Assembly (NCBI GenBank): GCA_021780535.1
Contig: JAJXYN010000009.1
Coordinates: 310,001 to 374,000, forward strand
Source of the DNA: a bacterium
GTDB taxonomy: Bacteria; Patescibacteria; ABY1; JAGPKW01
DNA length: 64,000 bases
Direction of reading: 5' to 3'
The notes beneath the pieces were generated by a model. The model was not told the origin of the DNA. It did no database searches and saw nothing but the letters and a program-made list of their open reading frames with translations. Made by a program: the position numbers and the translations under genes. Every line of letters begins with the position of its first letter. Positions within the stretch are counted from its first letter, which is position 1. Shown here in pieces: positions 57,680 to 64,000 of the stretch.

Positions 57680-59443
57680 TTAACTCTTTCTTTCTTTACT
57701 CATTAACATATTTACAGCTTCTTTCATGTTTCCGGCTAGTGTTATCCCAGAATTCACAAAAAATATTTGATCTGCATTTTCTATCGTGTTTAATCTATGA
57801 GCTATTATTACCTTTGTTGTTGTTTTTGGTAATTTATTTATTATATCTTCTAATAATTTTTCTGTTACTGTATCTATATTTGCTGTCGCCTCATCTAATA
57901 TTAATATTTCTGGATTTCTCAATATTGCTCTTATAAAAGCTATTATTTGTTTTTGCCCAAGACTAATATTGTCAGTATTATATGTTATTTTTGTACTAAT
58001 TCCATTCTCAAAATCCTTTATTAAATCTTCTAAATTATTATCTTTTAGAATTTTTATAAAATCATCATCTGAATATTTTAAATATTCTTCATTCCCATAT
58101 AAAATATTTTCTTTTATTGTACCAGTAAATAAAAATGGTTCTTGTAATATAAAACCTATTCTTTTAGTTCGTTCATCTTTAGTATATGATTTTATATTTT
58201 TTCCATCTAATATAATTTCTCCACTTGTTGGATCATATAATCTTGCCATAAGTGAAGCTGTTGTTGTTTTACCACCACCAGTTGGACCAACCAATGCATA
58301 AGTTTTTCCTTTTTCTAAAGAAAAATTAATATTTTCAAAAATAGAATTTCCTACATCATATCTAAAGGACACATTTTTAAATTCTATTATATATTTTGAA
58401 TTTTCTGTTATAGTATCTGCTTGTATAACTTCTAAATTTGATTTTAATAATAATATTTCTGAAATACGTTCCAGAGCTGCTAACGACGTTTGTACCGTTG
58501 ACCAAACAGATGCAAATCTTCTAAGTGGAGCATAAAAACGATCAACATAAAGAAAAAATCCAATTAAAAGACCGACCGTAAACTGACCATGAATTATTAA
58601 AAAAATTCCATAACATAAAACTATCAACTGCGCTAAATTTGATACTAACCCATATATTGGATTAAAAATATTATTTGATATTCCTGATTTTATTGATGCT
58701 TTATAATTATCATTATTAAAATCATTAAATCTTTTATTAAAATAATCTAACCGATTAAAAACCTCCACAACCTTAAAATTATCCATACTTTCTTGAATTT
58801 CTGCACTCATGTTTCCTAACGATTCTAAACTTTTTAAATTTCTATTTTTTACCCATTCAGAAAGTAATTTCGTAATAATAACAACCAATAATGCTGGTAA
58901 TAACGCTATTAATCCTAATTTTGGCTTAACAATTATCATAAATGCTCCAACACCAACAGTTGATACAATTACCTCAAAAAATTGATTAAATGCTTGAGCA
59001 AAAAATTGATTTAATTTATCTGTATCATTATTTATTCTAGAGATTAAATCCCCTGCTTTATTTTGATTAAAAAATGCTAATGGCAATTCTTGTAGTTTAT
59101 TAAATATTTCATTACGTAAATTAAATAATATTCTACGGCCAACATTACCCATTATAATCGTTTGGAAATAACCAGAAATCAAGCTAATCAAAAACAATAT
59201 CATTAAAATAAATATAAACAAAAACATTCCATTAAATTGTTTATTCACTATACATATATCTATTGCTTTACTTATTAATATAGGGACTACAAGTGTTATT
59301 ATTGAATTTAACATTGTAAGCATAAAAGCTAAAAATACATTTCTTTTTTCAGTTTTTATTAAATTAAACAATTTACCAATTGATAAGGATAGGTTTTTGT
59401 TTTTTGATTTTTCGCTTGAGCTTGTTTTAAGAGTGTAATTCAT
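57680..59443 (-). CDS. ABC exporter half-transporter (MsbA/LmrA type), subunit B
   Basis: The protein of about 587 residues has six membrane segments in the N-terminal half and an ATPase domain with Walker A ALVGPTGGGKTTTASLMARL, the weak signature NISLGQKQIIAFIRAI, Walker B EILILDEATANID and switch His IIAHRLNTI. The longest frame starts at 59521, but its first 26 residues look like translated neighbour sequence; ATG 59443 (MNYTLKTSSSEKSK) is preferred and leaves a 17-nt overlap with the upstream gene. With 59427-61160 it forms a heterodimeric exporter of lipid, peptide or drug type. Confidence 0.92.
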   Translation of the reverse strand: MNYTLKTSSSEKSKNKNLSLSIGKLFNLIKTEKRNVFLAFMLTMLNSIITLVVPILISKAIDICIVNKQFNGMFLFIFILMILFLISLISGYFQTIIMGNVGRRILFNLRNEIFNKLQELPLAFFNQNKAGDLISRINNDTDKLNQFFAQAFNQFFEVIVSTVGVGAFMIIVKPKLGLIALLPALLVVIITKLLSEWVKNRNLKSLESLGNMSAEIQESMDNFKVVEVFNRLDYFNKRFNDFNNDNYKASIKSGISNNIFNPIYGLVSNLAQLIVLCYGIFLIIHGQFTVGLLIGFFLYVDRFYAPLRRFASVWSTVQTSLAALERISEILLLKSNLEVIQADTITENSKYIIEFKNVSFRYDVGNSIFENINFSLEKGKTYALVGPTGGGKTTTASLMARLYDPTSGEIILDGKNIKSYTKDERTKRIGFILQEPFLFTGTIKENILYGNEEYLKYSDDDFIKILKDNNLEDLIKDFENGISTKITYNTDNISLGQKQIIAFIRAILRNPEILILDEATANIDTVTEKLLEDIINKLPKTTTKVIIAHRLNTIENADQIFFVNSGITLAGNMKEAVNMLMSKERKS

Positions 59444-61160
59444 AATTATTAATACTTTTTTGTGAATTATAAATTTGAACATATTCTGAAGATTTAGCCA
59501 ACAAATCTTCATGTTTTCCAATCATTAAAATATCCCCTTCCATTAATAATATTATCTGATCATAATCTTTTATTGGAGATATTTTCTGAGTTATTGATAT
59601 TAGTGTTATATTTGGATAATTTTTTTTAATATTTTCTAGAATTTTTTGTTCTGTTTTATTATCTATTCTTGCTGTAAAATCATCTAAAAATAATATTTTT
59701 GGATTAATAGCTAATGCCCTTGCTAATGTTATTCTTTGTTTCTGACCACCAGACAAATTTGATCCTCTTTCTGTGATTACAGTGTCTAATTTATTTTCTA
59801 AAGAATCAATAAAATCCTTTAATTCAGCTGTGTCTATGGCTTTATATAAATCTTGTTCATTAATATTATTACTAAAAGCTATATTTTCTCTTACAGTTAT
59901 ATTAAAAATAATACTATCTTGAAAAACAAAACCTATTTGTTTATAAAAAGATGCCTTATTATAATCATAAACACTTATCCCATCATATCTTATTTCTCCC
60001 CCTGTTGGCCTTATTAGCCCTGACAATAAATAAAACAACTGTGTTTTACCAGCCGCCGTTGGACCAATTATTGCAGTTTTTGAGTTTTTATTTATTTTAA
60101 AAGAAATATTTTTTAATATTTCTTTATTATCTATCCTTAAAGAAATATTATTAAGTTCAATGTTATCGCTAAAATCAAATTCTTTAGCCCCCCATTGTAG
60201 AATATCTTCTGAATCTAATATCTCACATATACGAGAATAACTAGCCCCGGCTTGAGCTATCATATTACTAATAAACCCCAACATCACAACCGGAAAAATA
60301 AGTATGAGCAAATAATTATTAAATGCTGAAAAATCTCCAATACTCATATGACCTAAAACAACAAAATGGCCACCAAATACCAATATTACCAATGTAGCAA
60401 TATTAACCATAAAACCCATAAATGGAATTAAACTGGCAAATAATTTCACAATACTAAGCCCAATATCTTTAGCTTCTTTATTCGCTTCTAAAAACTTTAA
60501 ATACTCCTGCTGTTGACCATTTAATAGTCTTATAATCGCTGAACCAAGAATACTTTCATTAATTACTTTATTTAACCAATCAATTGCTTCCTGGGCTTTT
60601 TTAAACAATCTTTTTATCTTTCCAAAAATAAGAAAAAAAATCGTTATAGTAATAGGGACAACCCCAATAATAGACAATGCTAACTTCCAATCCATTAAAA
60701 ACAATATAATACCAACTCCGAATATTAAAAAAACGGACGATACCATAGAAGAAATCGCTTGAGATATAAAAATTTTTACAGAATCCACATCTGCAGTTAA
60801 ATTTGTCAAAATTTTTGATGAAGATATTTTTTGAATAAACGAATATTCTTTTTTTGATATCTTTTCTATTAATTTTGTACGAAGATCTTTTGCTACTTTT
60901 TCTGATACATAAGTTTGCAATATGCTTTGTAAATACCCCAACACAAATACACCTATTGAAACTGTAGAAAATTCAATAACTATATTTAAAACATTAAAAC
61001 CACCAACACCATAAGAATCTATAGACTTTGATATTATTTTAGGAATAAATAAATTTAATCCATTACTCAAAATCGTTAATATTATTAATGGCGCCACTAA
61101 AGGTACATACAATTTAATCAAACCAAATATGTTTAAATTTTGTTTTTTACTTATTTTCAT
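59427..61160 (-). CDS. ABC exporter half-transporter (MsbA/LmrA type), subunit A
   Basis: The 577-residue half-transporter has six membrane segments, Walker A AIIGPTAAGKTQLFYLLSGL, full signature RGSNLSGGQKQRITLARA, Walker B KILFLDDFTARIDN and switch SITQKISPI. Walker B is followed by Asp in place of the catalytic Glu (FLDDFTA) and the switch residue is Gln, so this subunit probably carries the degenerate ATP site of a heterodimer; the partner has canonical Glu and His. A G-tract lies upstream at 61211-61216. Confidence 0.92.
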   Translation of the reverse strand: MKISKKQNLNIFGLIKLYVPLVAPLIILTILSNGLNLFIPKIISKSIDSYGVGGFNVLNIVIEFSTVSIGVFVLGYLQSILQTYVSEKVAKDLRTKLIEKISKKEYSFIQKISSSKILTNLTADVDSVKIFISQAISSMVSSVFLIFGVGIILFLMDWKLALSIIGVVPITITIFFLIFGKIKRLFKKAQEAIDWLNKVINESILGSAIIRLLNGQQQEYLKFLEANKEAKDIGLSIVKLFASLIPFMGFMVNIATLVILVFGGHFVVLGHMSIGDFSAFNNYLLILIFPVVMLGFISNMIAQAGASYSRICEILDSEDILQWGAKEFDFSDNIELNNISLRIDNKEILKNISFKINKNSKTAIIGPTAAGKTQLFYLLSGLIRPTGGEIRYDGISVYDYNKASFYKQIGFVFQDSIIFNITVRENIAFSNNINEQDLYKAIDTAELKDFIDSLENKLDTVITERGSNLSGGQKQRITLARALAINPKILFLDDFTARIDNKTEQKILENIKKNYPNITLISITQKISPIKDYDQIILLMEGDILMIGKHEDLLAKSSEYVQIYNSQKSINNYELHS

Positions 61161-61206
61161 TTTCTAGAATTTATTAAACTCCTTAATATAAAACACAATA
61201 TGATAT

Positions 61207-61220
61207 TATACCCCCCACAA
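61207..61220 (-). promoter_or_regulatory. Possible G-tract regulatory site before the ABC exporter genes
   Basis: On the minus strand TTGTGGGGGGTATA, 47 nt before the exporter start. The G6 block with TATA flank recalls the CsoR-family sites elsewhere in the window, but the palindromic ends are missing. Confidence 0.35.
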
Positions 61221-61253
61221 TTACATAATAGCAAGTAAAAATAAATAAAAAAT

Positions 61254-61288
61254 AAAAAAGACAAGGCGTTCCTTTCCTTATCTTTTTT
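61254..61288. terminator. Terminator at the end of the noncoding region
   Basis: AAAAAAGACAAGG and CCTTATCTTTTTT pair with one mismatch around a 9-nt loop. It would end a minus-strand transcript from the promoter near 62106. Confidence 0.8.
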
Positions 61289-61508
61289 AAAAATTGTAAT
61301 TATTTATTTTGTAAAATAACCAAAACTTCTCTCTAGTGTTGCATAGCAACAAATTATTTATAGAAAAGTTCAATAGAACATCAACCAATATCTTCCAATT
61401 TTTCTATTTTTGTTTGAAAAATGTTTTTTGATAAAATAATAAAAATCAGAAAATATTTTTTACAACAAACTCCAAATAAATAAATCTATGTTTTATTTAT
61501 CTAAAAAT

Positions 61509-61914
61509 CCTCCTTACCTTTTATAAAGACCTCCTTAATTTTCTCTCCTTTTTTGATATTTTCCTCCTTGACCTTTTCTCCTCCTTATTAAAATATATAA
61601 AATAAACCTTTGTTTTGTTTGACTAAAAACCATCCTCCTTACCTTTTATAAAAACCTCCTTTTGAAAAACCTTTACAATACAATTAAGATTAATATGAAA
61701 TTATAGGACATTTTACTTTTTAGGTAACGAACTCATTTGTTAAATAAATACCGAAATTAACTTAACAAATCAGTTTTGTTACCCAAAGAGTTGTCATAGA
61801 ATTCTTCTATATCAATCTTAAAATAAACCACCCCCTTAAAAATATACTTATAAAATTACAAAAAGTAACTTTATACCTCAAGAAATAAATTGTCCTCCAC
61901 ACTATAACCTCCTT
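61509..61914 (-). other. Noncoding stretch with seven perfect AAGGAGG motifs
   Basis: On the minus strand AAGGAGG occurs at 61509-61515, 61530-61536, 61563-61569, 61580-61586, 61634-61640, 61655-61661 and 61908-61914. The unit GGTAAGGAGG preceded by AGGAGGT-TTTATAAAA occurs twice. Only tiny frames follow (for example 61633-61535, 32 codons). The gap 61161-62245 has no recognised gene. Perfect Shine-Dalgarno motifs are otherwise rare in the window, so this cluster is unusual. Confidence 0.6.
61723..61783. repeat. Long imperfect stem-loop
   Basis: GGTAACGAACTCATTTGTTAA (shown as arms GGTAAC and ATTTGTTAA, 61723-61743) pairs with TTAACAAAT and GTTACC (61762-61783), giving about 18 pairs. It lies inside the noncoding region on either strand. 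Confidence 0.65.
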
Positions 61915-62105
61915 ATAAAAAACAAAAAACCTTGCAACCAAATAGCAAAGCGACAAACATAATATTCACTTAAAAATCTTTAATTTTGATTATTTAAAGA
62001 TATAAATGTTTTTGTTTTTGTTTAATCTTTTAAAACTTTGTCTTGGTTTTTGTTTTAAACTTCCCTTTGTTTTAGAAAGTTCTTTTTTGTTTCCTACTTG
62101 AATAT

Positions 62106-62114
62106 ATTATACCA
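62106..62114 (-). promoter_or_regulatory. Extended -10 promoter reading into the noncoding region
   Basis: TGGTATAAT on the minus strand, with no good -35 at 17 nt. Transcription would run from about 62099 through the AAGGAGG cluster to the terminator at 61254-61288. Confidence 0.5.
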
Positions 62115-62230
62115 TATTTTTGACACCAAGAAAACAATAGTCTATAAATATTCATATCATACATTTTATTAGCTAAAATAAGCATAAAATATTTATAACA
62201 CTAATTTGACAAAAAGTTAATTTACTAACA

Positions 62231-62250
62231 TTATTCACAAGTTATTCACA
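62231..62250 (+). other. Two tandem DnaA-box-like sites
   Basis: TTATTCACA occurs at 62231-62239 and 62242-62250, 11 bp apart (consensus TTATCCACA with one change). The second overlaps the stop codon of the 62246 gene. It adjoins the AT-rich noncoding region. Confidence 0.4.
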
Positions 62251-62995
62251 AGTTATTTAAAACACTATTTTTACTTAATATAATTTTTACCTTTTCTTTA
62301 AAAATATCCACTTGAATATTGTTTGCTTTATAAAAAATACCATTTACAACATATTTAATATTAAATTTTGAATTTATATTCAATTTTTTAGCTTTAAATC
62401 TTCCAGCAACTTCCCTTTTATTCTTTAATTTAGAATACAACAAAATATCAAAAAAACCATCACTTGAATTACTCAAACCATTAATATTGTTATCAAAAAA
62501 CATGCTACCAACAACAATCTCACAATTATTTTTAAAATTTATAATATAGCTAGCATCAATCTCTATATTAAAACCATAAGAAAAAACAAAATTAATAGAA
62601 TCAAAAAAATACTTATTATTAACAACACAAACATCAATCCTCTTATTCAATCTCTGAGAAATACAAAACATATCCCTGTCAACAGACCCAGTCATTCCAA
62701 ATATCTTAGACATAGAATCAAGCTCAATAGGAATCAAACCAAAAACAACATCATCAACCCTATCAAGCTGGAAAACAACATCCATAACTCTATTTAAAGA
62801 ACCATAATTACCCACCACAATAATAGTATTAGTTCTATCTTTTATATTAGCCAATACCTCTTTCTTAAGATCATGTAAAATAGAAATATAAACAAAAGAA
62901 CCCTCTATATTATATTGCTTAGAGAGACTTCGTATTTGAGAAACAATATTCGTTTTTTGCTTAATTACAGCAGTATCAATAATGTAAACGTACAT
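62246..62995 (-). CDS. Degenerate diacylglycerol-kinase-like protein
   Basis: The 249-residue protein follows the DAGK/NAD kinase fold: TNTIIVVGNYGSLNRVMDVV (about 55-74) stands where kinases have GGDGT-NEV, and FGLIPIELDSMSKIFGM (about 84-100) where they have LGIIPLGTGN-A. The ATP-binding glycines and the catalytic Asp are largely lost, so it is probably not an active kinase. The C-terminal half (about 130-245) is beta-rich, as in these enzymes. It lies 17 nt after bactofilin on the same strand, so the two may act together. Confidence 0.7.
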   Translation of the reverse strand: MYVYIIDTAVIKQKTNIVSQIRSLSKQYNIEGSFVYISILHDLKKEVLANIKDRTNTIIVVGNYGSLNRVMDVVFQLDRVDDVVFGLIPIELDSMSKIFGMTGSVDRDMFCISQRLNKRIDVCVVNNKYFFDSINFVFSYGFNIEIDASYIINFKNNCEIVVGSMFFDNNINGLSNSSDGFFDILLYSKLKNKREVAGRFKAKKLNINSKFNIKYVVNGIFYKANNIQVDIFKEKVKIILSKNSVLNNL

Positions 62996-63012
62996 TTATA
63001 CCAAAAAAACAA

Positions 63013-63471
63013 TTAATTCTTTAAATCTTTAACCTGCTTTTTACCCTTAATTTTTACACCAATATTAGTCATATTATCAATAACATCCCCTTCAACAACA
63101 TTATTTTTACCAACATCTTCCAATTTCTTATCTTCTCTAATAATACACTTACCATTAAAAATAGCACCTTTTTCAATATTAATAACCTTAGTAGAAACGT
63201 CACCATTTATCTTAGCAGAAGCAGAAACTCCAACATATTCCAAACAATCAACATTACCATTAACAACACCGTCTAAAAATAAATTCTTAGCCTTAATATC
63301 AGCATTAACAACAGAAGATTGTTTAATATAAACATCAGCCGAAGTTTTAATAATTCCATTAAGTTTACCATGCACAACAACATCCTCTAAACAATCAAAA
63401 GTCCCCTCAATCAAAACAGATTCACCAATAATACTACTATTAATTTGTTCCTTTGAATTTTTACTAAACAT
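63013..63471 (-). CDS. Bactofilin
   Basis: The protein of about 152 residues has the right-handed beta-helix repeats of bactofilins: IIGESVLIEGTFDCLEDVVV (about 14-33), HGKLNGIIKTSADVYIKQSS, NVDCLEYVGVSASAKINGDV and INIEKGAIFNGKCIIRED. Bactofilins polymerise without nucleotides and organise the cell envelope. The longest frame starts at 63507, but ATG 63471 (MFSKNSKEQINSS) fits the usual short N-terminus. A charged tail, KIKGKKQVKDLKN, may contact the membrane. It is followed by the DAGK-like gene. Confidence 0.93.
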   Translation of the reverse strand: MFSKNSKEQINSSIIGESVLIEGTFDCLEDVVVHGKLNGIIKTSADVYIKQSSVVNADIKAKNLFLDGVVNGNVDCLEYVGVSASAKINGDVSTKVINIEKGAIFNGKCIIREDKKLEDVGKNNVVEGDVIDNMTNIGVKIKGKKQVKDLKN

Positions 63472-63577
63472 AGTGTAATATTTATTTAAGTTTATTATAA
63501 GACACAAATAATAATAAAGATTTTATAGCATAGTCCCAAAAAAAGCAATTCATTAACCAAAAAAATAAAAAAATATC

Positions 63578-63653
63578 GCCCTCATAGTTCAAATGGATAG
63601 AACAAGGGATTCCTAATCCCTAAATCCAAGTTCAATTCTTGGTGAGAGCACCA
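63578..63653 (+). tRNA. tRNA-Arg (anticodon CCU)
   Basis: The acceptor GCCCTCA pairs with TGAGAGC (one C-A mismatch at 3:70), the D arm is GTTC-AAATGGATA-GAAC, the anticodon stem AGGGA/TCCCT has loop TTCCTAA (CCT at 63612-63614), the T arm is CCAAG-TTCAATT-CTTGG, and CCA is encoded (63651-63653). The total is 76 nt. Confidence 0.95.
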
Positions 63654-63660
63654 AATCAGA

Positions 63661-63700
63661 TAAAATAAAACAGATGTTTAAAAACACCTGTTTTATTTTA
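63661..63700 (+). terminator. Terminator after tRNA-Arg
   Basis: TAAAATAAAACAG (63661-63673) pairs with CTGTTTTATTTTA (63688-63700). Confidence 0.9.
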
Positions 63701-63754
63701 CTAGAATTCAAAATTCAAATTTAAAAACCACCACTAAACCATTATAACACTTTA

Positions 63755-63970
63755 TTATTCAATAAATCTAAACCTAGGAATAGAAATACCTTTAACATCA
63801 ACAATTTCCAAAAACATTTCCTTTGGTCTAACCCACAAATCCCCTACTCCATATAAAGCTTTATAAACAACCATGTCTTCTAAAGTTTCACTATGTTTTG
63901 CCACACCCAATACTTGATACTTATTGCCTTTATAATGTTCATAAACTCCCTTTATTATAATATCCTTCAT
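63755..63970 (-). CDS. DUF1653 protein
   Basis: The 71-residue protein matches DUF1653 throughout: GVYEHYKGNKYQVLGVAKHS (about 8-27), ETLEDMVVYKALYG, LWVRPKEMFLEIV and the end IPRFRFIE. The family is a small SH3-like domain of unknown role, common in bacteria and CPR genomes. It is a single gene; 63971-64000 holds nothing further. Confidence 0.95.
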   Translation of the reverse strand: MKDIIIKGVYEHYKGNKYQVLGVAKHSETLEDMVVYKALYGVGDLWVRPKEMFLEIVDVKGISIPRFRFIE

Positions 63971-64000
63971 GTGTTTTGTTATTATATAGTTTGTTATTTT

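Noticed and set aside
19683..61345. Shared 12-mer CTCTCTAGTGTT at about 19685 and 61331
   Set aside because: Short shared words are expected by chance in such AT-rich sequence; the flanks do not match.
61535..61633. 32-codon minus-strand frame after GGTAAGGAGG
   Set aside because: The Shine-Dalgarno abuts the ATG with no spacing and the product is low-complexity basic sequence; kept only as part of the AAGGAGG observation.
1..64000. CRISPR arrays and alternative genetic code
   Set aside because: No regularly spaced repeats were seen. TGA ends several genes, including ATGA overlaps, so recoding as in Gracilibacteria or Absconditabacteria is excluded.

Overview
The window is a very AT-rich piece of bacterial chromosome (roughly a quarter G+C by eye). 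TGA is read as a normal stop, for example in the ATGA overlaps at 12074-12077 and 23136-23139, so code 11 applies. The gene set suggests a member of the Candidate Phyla Radiation (Patescibacteria) or a similar low-GC lineage: DUF5667-type anti-sigma proteins next to ECF sigma factors, a CxxC-x17-CxxC protein, bactofilin, DUF1653, many small membrane or secreted proteins, and few obvious Shine-Dalgarno sites. This placement is an inference; no rRNA or ribosomal protein gene is present to settle it.

Layout. 1-2400: a CAP-domain secreted protein cut by the window edge, a patatin-like lipase and a histidine phosphatase. 2510-2599: tRNA-Ser(GCU), whose 3' end abuts the first of two related serine-recombinase elements. 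Element 1 (2594-7324) carries an ArsR-controlled thioredoxin/permease/ArsF/ArsG-like operon. Element 2 (24943-28217) carries one unknown 446-residue gene. Both share the same 392-bp noncoding left end, nearly the same 433-residue recombinase and the same right end, but their cargo differs. Between them lie ordinary-looking genes (7347-14063: P-type ATPase, bestrophin-like channel, ECF sigma factor with its anti-sigma-like partner and two secreted targets). After these comes a phage-like block (14186-24685): a candidate structured RNA, terminase large and small subunits, two DNA methyltransferases, a LexA/CI-type repressor, and a membrane protein plus TIR pair at its right edge. No capsid, portal or tail gene is seen. 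28216-29290 is a two-gene cassette with far higher GC and strong Shine-Dalgarno sites, followed by decayed copies of the element repeats up to about 30330.

30599-39764: housekeeping and envelope genes (YdeI-like, Tag glycosylase, TauE/SafE permease with a second ArsR, PAP2 phosphatase, OmpR/kinase pair, M15 peptidase, ABC-2 exporter). 39823-56066: a large metal/thiol stress region. It contains a thioredoxin-thioredoxin reductase fusion with an ACR3-like transporter, a thioredoxin with a CsoR-family regulator that has Glu where copper sensors have His, an ECF sigma factor, a CDF transporter, and a copper operon (HMA-DsbD2-cupredoxin fusion, HMA chaperone, CopA) divergent from a true CsoR. Regulation can be read directly: two 29-bp G-tract operators link the thiol genes, and three TACC-N9-GGTA operators sit in the copper regulator gap. 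56132-64000: DUF5666-like protein, CxxC protein, two half-size ABC exporters, a 1-kb noncoding stretch with repeated perfect AAGGAGG motifs, a degenerate diacylglycerol-kinase-like protein, bactofilin, tRNA-Arg(CCU) and DUF1653.

The strongest points for follow-up are the cargo-swapping recombinase elements, the three-site ECF promoter set (TGTAAT-N16-CGTMTC), the candidate RNA at 14186-14292, the TIR/membrane pair, the CsoR-like thiol regulon and the GC-rich cassette.
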